Shown here: one piece after another, positions 1 to 5,461 of the stretch
Layout: each line of letters starts with the position of its first letter
How positions within the stretch are numbered: position 1 is the stretch's first letter
NCBI RefSeq assembly: GCF_001854865.1
Contig: NZ_MDDW01000004.1
Location: 58,485 to 64,289 of the forward strand
DNA length: 5,805 bases
DNA from: Rhizobium sp. LCM 4573
GTDB lineage: Bacteria; Pseudomonadota; Alphaproteobacteria; Rhizobiales; Rhizobiaceae
Direction of reading: 5' to 3'
Translations under genes and position numbers: made by a program
Notes under the pieces: model-generated
Told to the model about the DNA's origin: nothing
The model's database searches: none
Seen by the model: only the letters and a program-made list of their open reading frames with translations

Positions 1-356
1 CCGATGCGATCATCCAATGCCAGTCAGCGACGATCAGGCAATTCACCCTTGCTCCTCCCCTGGAGGAAAGCGGAAACGATAGGGCCGGCCTGCAGGCTTG
101 GCTGGATACCTGGGAAGGCGATCTCGACTTCGAGATCAGGAATACAGACCTGCGTGTTGGCGGCGACATCGGTTGGTGCAGCGCCTTGATGAGACTCGGC
201 GGCCAGAAAATCGGCCAGGGGAAGCTGGGCTCCTGGTTTCGCCTGACCGTGACCTTTGCCCGCGAAAATGGCCGCTGGCTGATTGTCCATACGCATGAGT
301 CGGTACCCTTTGCCATGGACGGTCCGCCGCTCGGGATCTTCGACCTAGAACCGTAA
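1..356 (+). CDS. NTF2-like / SnoaL-type small protein, C-terminal part
   Basis: This is the 3' part of a gene whose start lies left of the window; 117 codons are visible, ending in TAA at 354-356. The C-terminal half reads as a SnoaL_3/DUF4440-like member of the NTF2 fold. A segment rich in alternating hydrophobics (near 'VGGDIGW') is followed by a final strand pair with the family signature G-R-W-x-I-V-H-x-H-x-S-x-P-F (about residues 91-104 of the visible part). In this family the cone-shaped pocket serves enzymes and binding proteins of very different roles, such as ketosteroid-isomerase-like or polyketide-cyclase-like proteins, so no substrate can be assigned. No signal peptide can be judged because the N-terminus is missing. 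The gene converges on the methyltransferase gene, and their stop codons are directly adjacent. I am fairly sure of the fold and have no basis for a specific reaction. Confidence 0.8.
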   Translation, partial: DAIIQCQSATIRQFTLAPPLEESGNDRAGLQAWLDTWEGDLDFEIRNTDLRVGGDIGWCSALMRLGGQKIGQGKLGSWFRLTVTFARENGRWLIVHTHESVPFAMDGPPLGIFDLEP

Positions 357-1097
357 TCAGCGGCTTCGGGTAGTCGGCACGCCCTGCGGCGCCAGCACCG
401 GCACGAAGACCCGGCGCGAGGCGCGGGAGGCGACAGGCAGGCCTTGATAGAGCCGCTTCTGAGCCTCGAGCACGATCACACCGGAAAAGACGGGCCAGAA
501 CCTCCGCCCCATCCGCTCGAAACCATGCCGGAGCTTCAGCACAGTGCGGAGCTTCGATGGAGGGAAGAACAGCGCCTCGGCGCTGGCGCCCGGCGTGAAG
601 TTCGCTTCCCTGAGCAGCGATGTGAGCTGCCCGCGCGAATAGGGTCGGCCGGAACCGAAGGGCGTGTGCTCCATGCGGGCCCATACCCCACGGCGGTTCG
701 GCACGACGATGACCAGCCGCCCGCCGGGCGCCAGCACCCGCCAGACCTCTTTCAGCGTCTCACGAGGATTTTCGGCAAATTCCAGCGAATGCACCATCAG
801 CACGCGGTCGATAGACGAGTCCGGCAGCGGCAACTCCTCGTCGAAGACGAGGGCCGTAGAAGAAAGCTCGCCGACGGGCCAGTTCACCGCACCCTGGCCT
901 GCCGGCATGAAGGCGAAGCTGCGCTCCGTATCCGCACGGAACCGGTCGAGATAGGGGACCGCATAGCCGAGCCCCACCAGCCGCTCCTCCGGCAACCTGG
1001 CCCAGAGGGAGGAAAGCGCCATCACGATCGACTGCTCGGCAAAACGTCCGAGCGGCGAGTGGTAGAATTCACGGAGATCGACGATATCGGTGTGCAT
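357..1097 (-). CDS. Class I SAM-dependent methyltransferase (Methyltransf_11 type)
   Basis: The product is 246 residues from the ATG at 1097. An in-frame upstream ATG at 1175 would add 26 poorly conserved-looking residues and run into the gloB promoter region, so I prefer 1097, preceded by a modest purine-rich stretch. Motif I is a degenerate glycine loop, G42-L-G44-Y-A-V-P-Y, with Ala where the third Gly is usual. '[19 protein letters not shown]' (about 89-107) is the acidic post-motif region plus motif II. '[20 protein letters not shown]' (about 118-137) is the classic motif III/strand 5. The C-terminal tail is basic and probably disordered. It is predicted cytoplasmic, using SAM to methylate an unknown acceptor. 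The gene is divergent from gloB, an arrangement I recall as common in rhizobia, but that does not identify the substrate. The fold is confident; the function is unknown. Confidence 0.88.
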   Translation of the reverse strand: MHTDIVDLREFYHSPLGRFAEQSIVMALSSLWARLPEERLVGLGYAVPYLDRFRADTERSFAFMPAGQGAVNWPVGELSSTALVFDEELPLPDSSIDRVLMVHSLEFAENPRETLKEVWRVLAPGGRLVIVVPNRRGVWARMEHTPFGSGRPYSRGQLTSLLREANFTPGASAEALFFPPSKLRTVLKLRHGFERMGRRFWPVFSGVIVLEAQKRLYQGLPVASRASRRVFVPVLAPQGVPTTRSR

Positions 1098-1134
1098 GGA
1101 CGGGGTCTCTGTCTTCAATGCTATCAGAGAGTGG

Positions 1135-1163
1135 TTGGACTTCAAAGCGCAACCCCCTACATT
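1135..1163 (+). promoter_or_regulatory. Candidate promoter of gloB
   Basis: TTGGAC at 1135-1140 and TACATT at 1158-1163 are separated by 17 bases, which would start transcription near 1170 and give a leader of about 30 nt to the gloB ATG. The -10 matches four of six consensus positions and the -35 match is weak. It sits in the only intergenic DNA (1098-1200) between the two divergent genes. The promoter for the methyltransferase must lie in the same 103 bases, but I see no convincing match on the minus strand. Confidence 0.4.
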
Positions 1164-1164
1164 G

Positions 1165-1188
1165 TTTCCAAACACATTTTCGGAAAAT
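1165..1188. repeat. Inverted repeats in gloB leader/promoter region
   Basis: A perfect 13-base dyad, ATTTTC-G-GAAAAT, lies at 1176-1188. A second, wider dyad TTTCC-N12-GGAAA (1165-1169 and 1182-1186) shares its right arm. The elements lie around the predicted transcription start and 12 bases upstream of the gloB start codon. They could be an operator for one or both divergent genes or a weak hairpin in the gloB leader. The A/T-rich arms make chance occurrence possible. Confidence 0.4.
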
Positions 1189-1200
1189 ACGGGGCCTCTG

Positions 1201-1971
1201 ATGAAACCTTTGGAAATCGAAGTCTTTTCATGTCGAAGCGATAACTATGGCGTCCTGGTGCATGACCCGGAAAGCGGGCTGACCGCCTCCATCGACGCTC
1301 CCGAGGAGAAACCCATTGTGGAGGCCGCGAACCGACGCGGCTGGAAGATCACTCATATCTTCACCACCCATCACCACACGGATCATGTCGAGGCCAATCT
1401 GGCGCTGAAGGAAAGGTTCCATCTCGAAATTATCGGCCCGTTCAACGAGGCGGTCGCCATCCCCGGCCTGGACAAGACCATGGCCGACGGAGACGAGTTC
1501 CAATTCGGCGAGCATCTCGTGAGGGTCATCGAGACGCCTGGCCATACCGCCGGCCATATCTGCTACCATTTTCCCGACGACAAGCTCCTGTTTGCCGCCG
1601 ATACGCTCTTTGCACTCGGCTGCGGACGGCTGTTCGAGCGCCCCGCCGCCGACATGTGGCATTCGCTGCAGAAACTCGCCGTGCTGCCCGATGAAACCGC
1701 CATTTATTTCGGCCATGAATACACGCTTTCCAATGCCAGGTTCGCGCTCACCATCGATCCGGGCAACGAACGCCTGAAGGTGCGGGCGGCAGAGATCGAG
1801 GCTCAGCGCGCCGAAGGAAAATTCACCATCCCGACCATGATGGGGCTGGAGAAGGAAACCAATCCCTTCCTGCGGGCAAACGACCCTGCCATTCGCCGCA
1901 ACCTTGTGATGGAATCGAAGACCAATGAGGAGGTCTTCGCCGAGATCCGCAAGCGCAAGGATAATTTCTAG
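1201..1971 (+). CDS. gloB: Hydroxyacylglutathione hydrolase (glyoxalase II)
   Basis: The product is 256 residues, the usual length for bacterial glyoxalase II. It hydrolyses S-D-lactoylglutathione to D-lactate and glutathione, the second step of glutathione-dependent methylglyoxal detoxification in the cytoplasm. The N-terminal metallo-beta-lactamase domain shows the dinuclear metal ligands: T-H57-H-H59-T-D61-H62, H115 in PGHTAGH, D134 in FAADTLF and H171 in FGHEYT. The C-terminal HAGH domain holds the glutathione-contacting elements, ending in the R-K-R-K-D-N-F tail that is typical of the family. I chose the ATG at 1201 because the protein then begins at the conserved first strand ([17 protein letters not shown]); upstream in-frame codons would extend into the divergent gene. 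The ribosome binding site is weak (GGGG at 1191-1194). All catalytic residues are present and nothing suggests inactivation. The DUF985 gene follows after 26 bases and is probably co-transcribed. Confidence 0.97.
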   Translation: MKPLEIEVFSCRSDNYGVLVHDPESGLTASIDAPEEKPIVEAANRRGWKITHIFTTHHHTDHVEANLALKERFHLEIIGPFNEAVAIPGLDKTMADGDEFQFGEHLVRVIETPGHTAGHICYHFPDDKLLFAADTLFALGCGRLFERPAADMWHSLQKLAVLPDETAIYFGHEYTLSNARFALTIDPGNERLKVRAAEIEAQRAEGKFTIPTMMGLEKETNPFLRANDPAIRRNLVMESKTNEEVFAEIRKRKDNF

Positions 1972-1997
1972 GCCGTCTGCCAATATCGGGAAACACC

Positions 1998-2438
1998 ATG
2001 TCTCTTTCGAATTCGAAGGCCGAGGAGATCATCCGCACACTCGGCTTGCAGCCCCATCCGGAAGGCGGCTGGTACGTGCAGACGTTTCGCGACGGGAACG
2101 GTACCGACCGAGGCCTCTCGACCGCCATCTATTATCTGCTGCAGGCCGGCGAGCGATCTCACTGGCATCGCGTCCGGGACGCGGCGGAGGTCTGGCACTT
2201 CTATGCGGGCGATCCGTTGCTCCTGCGCATCTCCGGAGACGGGCGGAATATCGAAACGGTGACGCTCGGTATCGACCTGACGAAGGGCGAGCGCCCGCAG
2301 GCGATCGTTCCGGCGGATGCCTGGCAATCGGCGGAACCGGCAGGCAGTTTCACGCTGGTCGGCTGCACGGTGGCGCCCGGCTTCGAATTCTCAAGCTTCG
2401 AAATGGCCCCGCCCGGTTGGGAGCCGTCAGCTGGCTAG
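1998..2438 (+). CDS. DUF985 / cupin_5 family protein
   Basis: The product is 146 residues, a full-length single-domain cupin of the DUF985 (Cupin_5) family. It opens with the family hallmark 'LGLQPHPEGGWYVQTFR' (about 15-31). The core motif S-H55-W-H57-R-V-R-D-A-A-E64-V-W-H67-F-Y-A-G follows, whose His and Glu residues form the presumed ligand or metal pocket. It ends with 'VAPGFEFSSFEMAPPGW', typical of the family C-terminus. No signal peptide or membrane segment is present, so it is cytoplasmic. The family has solved structures but, to my knowledge, no firmly assigned reaction; sugar or small-molecule binding by analogy with other cupins would be a guess. The start at 1998 has GGGAAA at 1988-1993. 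The gene follows gloB closely (26 bases) and probably shares its transcript. Its last 12 bases overlap the end of the convergent YhhN-type gene. Confidence 0.93.
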   Translation: MSLSNSKAEEIIRTLGLQPHPEGGWYVQTFRDGNGTDRGLSTAIYYLLQAGERSHWHRVRDAAEVWHFYAGDPLLLRISGDGRNIETVTLGIDLTKGERPQAIVPADAWQSAEPAGSFTLVGCTVAPGFEFSSFEMAPPGWEPSAG

Positions 2439-3104
2439 GAAAGGAAGTCCGGCGATCGAGAGCGTCAGGATCAGCTGTGCGGCGTAATAGCTGCCCCAGA
2501 TGAATGGCCGCAGCTTTCTCGCAGCAGGTGATTTCGGGCCGGCAAGGAAGGTCTGGATCGCCAATGCCAGATCCGACACGGTAAAAAGCGCCGCTCCCGC
2601 AAAGAGCGGGATCCCGCCCACCGCAAGCGCCGAGAGCGCCATGGCGATGATCGCCAGCGCGTAGGCCGCGACCGGCGGAGCAAGCGTGCCTGCCGGCTTC
2701 CACAGCACGAAGAGCATCATGGAAGACGCAATGACGAGCGTCCAGGCGGCCGCATAGCGCCAGGCCTCGGTAACGATGAGTTCGGGTTCGAGCGCCGGCC
2801 AAAAAAGCCCGACATAGGCGAGATGGGCCAGAAGAAAGGCTGCAAGGCCACGGATGAAGGCAGGCTTGCCATCATAGGCGAGAAAAGCGTCTCCAATGGC
2901 GCCGAGCAGCAGCGCGACGGTCAGCAGCGGCGGCGCGCCGGAAAGTGCCGCATAGCCAGCGAGCAGGAGAACAGGAAGCGTCTTGAATACTGCGCGGTAA
3001 AGGCTCGCCGGCCTTTCCAGCCAACGGAAATAGCCGAGCGCGAACGCAATCGAGGCGGCAAGCACCGCCAAAGCCAGAAAATCCACGATGTCCCCCCAAC
3101 ACAT
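2427..3104 (-). CDS. YhhN/TMEM86-family membrane protein (lysoplasmalogenase-like)
   Basis: The product is 225 residues and almost wholly hydrophobic, with about seven or eight predicted membrane segments. YhhN/TMEM86 signatures are visible: K41 in 'FKTLPVLLL', 'LLLGAIGDAFLAYDG' (about 65-79, with G71-D72 and D78), 'GAALFTVSDLALA' (D178) and the closing 'SYYAAQLILTLS'. In animals TMEM86B hydrolyses the vinyl-ether bond of lysoplasmalogens, and bacterial members carry that name by homology. Aerobic rhizobia are not expected to make plasmalogens, so the real substrate is uncertain. Two starts are plausible: ATG at 3104, or GTG at 3086 preceded by a GGGGGGA run, giving a product that starts V-D-F-L-A-L. 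The gene is last in a minus-strand run, 16 bases after the DMT transporter gene. No terminator is visible beyond its stop codon, which lies inside the convergent cupin gene. Confidence 0.88.
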   Translation of the reverse strand: MCWGDIVDFLALAVLAASIAFALGYFRWLERPASLYRAVFKTLPVLLLAGYAALSGAPPLLTVALLLGAIGDAFLAYDGKPAFIRGLAAFLLAHLAYVGLFWPALEPELIVTEAWRYAAAWTLVIASSMMLFVLWKPAGTLAPPVAAYALAIIAMALSALAVGGIPLFAGAALFTVSDLALAIQTFLAGPKSPAARKLRPFIWGSYYAAQLILTLSIAGLPFLAS

Positions 3105-3120
3105 CCACCCCCGGATGCGC

Positions 3121-4008
3121 CTACTCCGCCAAGACCGTCTCCGCCCGCTTCGCCCGCAGCATGTCCCGCGCCGCCAGTACCGCGCCGCCGGTAATCAGCA
3201 GGCACGCGACCAGGATGCGCCAATCTGCGTCCGCAAACCCCGAAGCAACGAGGATGAGCGTCGAGAGAAGCGGTGCCGCATAGCTTGCCGCGCCGATGAT
3301 CTGGATATCTCCGTTCTTCACGCCGTAGTCCCAGGCATAGAAGGCCGCTCCGACCGGCAGGAGGCCGAGCCCGACGACCGCCAGCCACTCACCGCCATTC
3401 TGCGGCCAGACGGTTGTTTCCAGCGCCAGATGGCAGACGAGCGAGAGAGCCGAGGTCGCCAGGCAAAAACCGGTGACAACATCCGTCGAAACACGCTCGA
3501 ACCGGCGCGTCAGCAGAGAATAGCCTGACCAGGTAAAGGCGCAGAGGAAAGCTGCACCATATCCGACGGCATAGGCATCATCGAGGGACAGGCCGTTTCG
3601 CGAGACGATCGTCACCGTCCCGGCAAGGCCCGCCAGCGCACCGGCGACGTGATACCAGCGCAGCCTCTCGCCCGGCAGCAGCGCCGAGCCGACGACGATG
3701 AAGAGCGGCCAGAGATAGGCGATGAGCCCGGCTTCGACGGCCGGCGCGTTCCTGAGCGCGGTGAAATAGAGAAAATGATAGCCGAACAATCCGCCGATGC
3801 CGGTGAGCCAGACCTTCGGCGACTGGCGAAGGAAGGCGATACGCTGCGGCTTCAGGATGAAGAGGATGATGCCGGGCAGGCTGCCGATTGCGAAAGTAAC
3901 GGCCGAAAGCTGGAACGGCGGCATCTTGCCGGAGGCAGCCGTCATCAATGCCAGCAGCGACCACATGAGGATCGCCGTGAAGCCGATCAGGGTTCCCCGG
4001 ATTTTCAA
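3121..4008 (-). CDS. EamA/DMT-family exporter, YddG-like
   Basis: The product is 295 residues with ten predicted membrane helices arranged as two EamA repeats (roughly residues 5-135 and 150-285), the full length for a drug/metabolite transporter. 'FTALRNAPAVEAGLIAYLWPLFIVVGSALLPGE' (about 82-114) is the diagnostic helix 3-4 region, and the Y-L-W-P motif resembles YddG-type exporters, which release aromatic amino acids and related metabolites across the inner membrane. The substrate here cannot be read from the sequence. The gene begins with TTG at 4006-4008; starting at the next ATGs (residues 15 or 22) would cut the first helix. It lies 28 bases after the DUF3108 gene and 16 bases before the YhhN-type gene, so the three probably form one operon. 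Confidence 0.93.
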   Translation of the reverse strand: MKIRGTLIGFTAILMWSLLALMTAASGKMPPFQLSAVTFAIGSLPGIILFILKPQRIAFLRQSPKVWLTGIGGLFGYHFLYFTALRNAPAVEAGLIAYLWPLFIVVGSALLPGERLRWYHVAGALAGLAGTVTIVSRNGLSLDDAYAVGYGAAFLCAFTWSGYSLLTRRFERVSTDVVTGFCLATSALSLVCHLALETTVWPQNGGEWLAVVGLGLLPVGAAFYAWDYGVKNGDIQIIGAASYAAPLLSTLILVASGFADADWRILVACLLITGGAVLAARDMLRAKRAETVLAE

Positions 4009-4010
4009 TT

Positions 4011-4020
4011 CTGCCCCCTC
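4011..4020 (-). promoter_or_regulatory. Shine-Dalgarno supporting a TTG start
   Basis: On the minus strand GAGGGGGCAG precedes the TTG start of the DMT transporter gene, with GAGGGG placed about eight bases from the codon. Together with a hydrophobic first helix that begins immediately after the TTG, this makes TTG the best start. No ATG or GTG lies in frame between it and the upstream gene's stop codon. Confidence 0.7.
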
Positions 4021-4036
4021 GAGATCGCGAAAGACG

Positions 4037-4807
4037 TCAGTTCCCGTATCTGACGGCCGTCACGTAAACCTGCCCCATCCTCGTCGGAATACGGGCGTAT
4101 ACGGGAGCATATACATTCACTGGCTGGGCCTTGGCAAACCAGACTTCCATCGACGTCTTGCGCAGAAACTCGATATCGCTCCGGCCTTGCCTGTAACCGG
4201 ACTTCGGCACGTAGCGGATATCGCAGACGATGGCCTCTCCCTTGAAGCCCTTGGTGGAGAACTGCCTGGTTCCCTTCGGCGTGAGGACGAGATCCATGCG
4301 GGATTCGCCGTCATAGATGGGCAGCCGGCTCGGGCAGACTTTCGCATCCGCCGGGAAGACGAGGCCGCTGAGAGGATCGAGCACCGCCTGCAGGTCCCTT
4401 TCCGTCACCGGAACCCAATTCTCCGGACGCCTCGCCTCGGGCTTCACCGTCGTCTCCGTGACATTGCCGTTGCGGTAGGTAACATCGTAGATGCGGGTGC
4501 GCTTGCCGTTGCGATAGACGAGATTGTAACGCTGCGCCTCCAGCCGGTCTCCGCGCTTTCTGCCGCTCACGGTCGTCTGCGCCGAGATCCTCGTGATGAT
4601 GTCAACGAGGCCGGACGATCTGAAAGTGCCGGAAATCTTGTAGTCGCTGCTGCCGAATTCGCTGGCGAAGGAAGCCTTCGCGATCGGCAGGACACCAAGC
4701 GAGATATCGTATTCGCTCACATGGCGGATTTCGGCCGTGCCGGCTGAAACGGGCGCGAGAGCCACGGCCGCGACGAGGGCAAGAACGGAACGAACGCGAA
4801 GAACCAT
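4037..4807 (-). CDS. Exported DUF3108 domain protein
   Basis: The product is 256 residues. A signal peptide is clear: two Arg near the start (R4, R6), a hydrophobic core 'VLALVAAVALAPVSA', and a cleavage site after A22 or A25, so the mature protein is periplasmic. The rest matches DUF3108: an opening strand 'YDISLGVLPIAKASF' (33-47), 'SSGLVDIITRI' (64-74), 'DPLSGLVFPA' (144-153), 'IYDGESRMDL' (164-173) and 'VCDIRYVPKSGYR' (194-206). Two cysteines, C158 and C195, could form a disulfide. Many alternating polar/hydrophobic stretches suggest a mostly beta structure. The four residues YRNG occur twice in neighbouring strands (98-101 and 111-114). The start ATG at 4807 has AGGTGG about six bases upstream. 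It is first in the minus-strand run and divergent from rpmB. The family's function is not known to me; an envelope role is inference. Confidence 0.9.
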   Translation of the reverse strand: MVLRVRSVLALVAAVALAPVSAGTAEIRHVSEYDISLGVLPIAKASFASEFGSSDYKISGTFRSSGLVDIITRISAQTTVSGRKRGDRLEAQRYNLVYRNGKRTRIYDVTYRNGNVTETTVKPEARRPENWVPVTERDLQAVLDPLSGLVFPADAKVCPSRLPIYDGESRMDLVLTPKGTRQFSTKGFKGEAIVCDIRYVPKSGYRQGRSDIEFLRKTSMEVWFAKAQPVNVYAPVYARIPTRMGQVYVTAVRYGN

Positions 4808-4853
4808 GATGCCACCTGCCTGACTTCAAGCGGAGGAACCGCCCTTTGCAATC

Positions 4854-4859
4854 ATATAG
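4854..4859 (-). promoter_or_regulatory. Possible -10 element for the DUF3108 operon
   Basis: On the minus strand CTATAT (4859-4854) matches the rhizobial -10 consensus and lies about 50 bases upstream of the DUF3108 start. No good -35 sits 17 bases further upstream. The nearest match, CTTGCC at 4877-4872, is only 12 bases away. A short GC-rich dyad, GCGG-AGGAA-CCGC (4830-4842), lies between this element and the start codon. Confidence 0.3.
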
Positions 4860-4938
4860 AGCCTGCACTATGGCAAGAAAATAGCGGCTTATCCGGGGAT
4901 GAAGGGAAGGCTCGCCAGACCCGAAGGCGGATTTTGGC

Positions 4939-4967
4939 TTGACGCGGGGGACCTCACTGACTATAGG
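4939..4967 (+). promoter_or_regulatory. Promoter of rpmB
   Basis: TTGACG at 4939-4944 and TATAGG at 4962-4967 are separated by exactly 17 bases. With flanking bases this is CTTGAC-N17-CTATAG, close to the housekeeping sigma consensus described for rhizobia. Transcription would begin near 4974, giving a leader of about 85 nt. A strong promoter is expected for a ribosomal protein gene. Confidence 0.8.
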
Positions 4968-5006
4968 GAGCCCAACTTTCCAATCAGGACCAATTGGATC
5001 GGCGCA

Positions 5007-5021
5007 CCGGGCATTGTCCGG
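5007..5021 (+). promoter_or_regulatory. Small hairpin in the rpmB leader
   Basis: CCGGGC-ATT-GTCCGG can fold into a six-pair stem (one G-U pair) with a three-base loop, ending 37 bases before the rpmB start codon. A palindrome CCAATTGG lies just upstream. The hairpin does not cover the AAAGGTG ribosome binding site (5047-5053). It could be a structural or autoregulatory element, or it may have no function. Confidence 0.35.
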
Positions 5022-5058
5022 AAGTACCATTCGATTGAATAAGAACAAAGGTGTATCC

Positions 5059-5349
5059 ATGTCCCGTGTGTGCGAACTGACCGGCAAGGGCGTTCAGACC
5101 GGCAACAATGTAAGCCACGCCAACAACAAGACCCGCCGCCGGTTCCTGCCGAACCTGTGCCAGGTTACGCTGATTTCCGACGTTCTCGGCCAGCGCTACC
5201 GCCTGCGCGTATCCGCCCATGCCCTGCGCTCGGTGGAGCATCGCGGCGGTCTCGACGCTTTCCTGCTGAAGTCCGATGAAAACGAACTGTCGATGCGCGC
5301 TCGCCTGCTGCGCCGCCAGATCGTCAAGAAGACTGCGGAAGCCGCCTGA
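5059..5349 (+). CDS. rpmB: 50S ribosomal protein L28
   Basis: The product is 96 residues and is recognised along its whole length as bL28, a component of the large ribosomal subunit that binds 23S rRNA. Visible marks are the N-terminus [11 protein letters not shown], the basic rRNA-binding stretch '[18 protein letters not shown]' (16-33), the beta strands '[27 protein letters not shown]' and the extended C-terminal helix '[17 protein letters not shown]' seen in alphaproteobacterial L28. Only single cysteines (C5, C34) are present, so the paired CxxC zinc-binding form is absent. The start at 5059 is fixed by homology to the conserved MSRxCxLTGK opening and by AAAGGTG at 5047-5053, although the frame is open further upstream. 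It is transcribed from the promoter at 4939-4967, divergent from the DUF3108 operon. A hairpin with a U-run follows the stop by about 30 bases. Confidence 0.98.
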   Translation: MSRVCELTGKGVQTGNNVSHANNKTRRRFLPNLCQVTLISDVLGQRYRLRVSAHALRSVEHRGGLDAFLLKSDENELSMRARLLRRQIVKKTAEAA

Positions 5350-5376
5350 GCTTCACGTCTCACATCCGGCTCTTGA

Positions 5377-5410
5377 AGAAGGCTTGAACGGATATCCGGG
5401 CAAGCCTTTT
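5377..5410 (+). terminator. Hairpin/U-run after rpmB (terminator or attenuator)
   Basis: AAGGCTTG (5379-5386) pairs perfectly with CAAGCCTT (5401-5408). The stem can be extended by a G-U and an A-U pair to 5377 and 5410, and the right arm merges into TTTT then CTCTT. The enclosed loop contains the perfect palindrome CGGATATCCG (5389-5398), which can form its own inner fold. The U-run is on the plus-strand side only, which fits termination of the rpmB transcript. Because I see no promoter between here and the next gene, it may terminate only partially. Confidence 0.7.
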
Positions 5411-5435
5411 CTCTTGAGGCTTCATAGAACTCCAA

Positions 5436-5461
5436 CTGGTGGCATCTCCCAGGATAAAAAA
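5436..5461 (+). promoter_or_regulatory. Ribosome binding site of the YhhQ-type gene, next to a short dyad
   Basis: AGGA at 5451-5454 stands seven bases from the ATG at 5462, a good Shine-Dalgarno. CTGG (5436-5439) can pair with CCAG (5449-5452), which would partly hide it; with only four pairs the fold is weak. The spacer to the start codon is T followed by a run of seven A that includes the A of ATG (5456-5462). Confidence 0.5.

Noticed and set aside
1098..1175. 26-residue N-terminal extension of the methyltransferase from the ATG at 1175
   Set aside because: The added residues do not look like part of the fold and would place translated sequence over most of the spacer with glo[13 protein letters not shown] is the more natural start.
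444..1244. Long plus-strand open frame (266 codons) opposite the methyltransferase gene
   Set aside because: It is a mirror of the high-GC codon pattern of the real gene, has no recognisable domain, and its translation is rich in Arg/His/Gln, as is typical of antisense frames.
1228..1983. Minus-strand open frame (251 codons) covering gloB
   Set aside because: It lies entirely opposite a gene with all catalytic motifs intact and shows no family resemblance; it is open only because of G/C bias at third positions.
2385..2398. EcoRI (GAATTC) and HindIII (AAGCTT) sites close together, as if from a cloning junction
   Set aside because: Both fall within the continuous, family-consistent C-terminus of the cupin protein, so there is no sign of an artificial join.
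3797..4747. Plus-strand open frame (316 codons) across the DMT exporter and DUF3108 genes
   Set aside because: It spans two well-supported genes on the other strand, including their intergenic gap, and has no domain or ribosome binding site.
4949..4970. T7-like promoter, because ACTATAGGGAG at 4960-4970 matches the initiation end of the phage T7 promoter
   Set aside because: The upstream recognition half matches at only four of eleven positions, and the same bases form the -10 of a well-spaced housekeeping promoter.
5411..5461. preQ1 riboswitch in front of the queuosine-precursor transporter gene
   Set aside because: The position and gene would fit, but I cannot align the spacer to the conserved loop and A-rich tail of preQ1-I or to the preQ1-II/III patterns. 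A covariance-model scan (Infernal with the Rfam preQ1 models) would decide; a significant hit would reverse this rejection.
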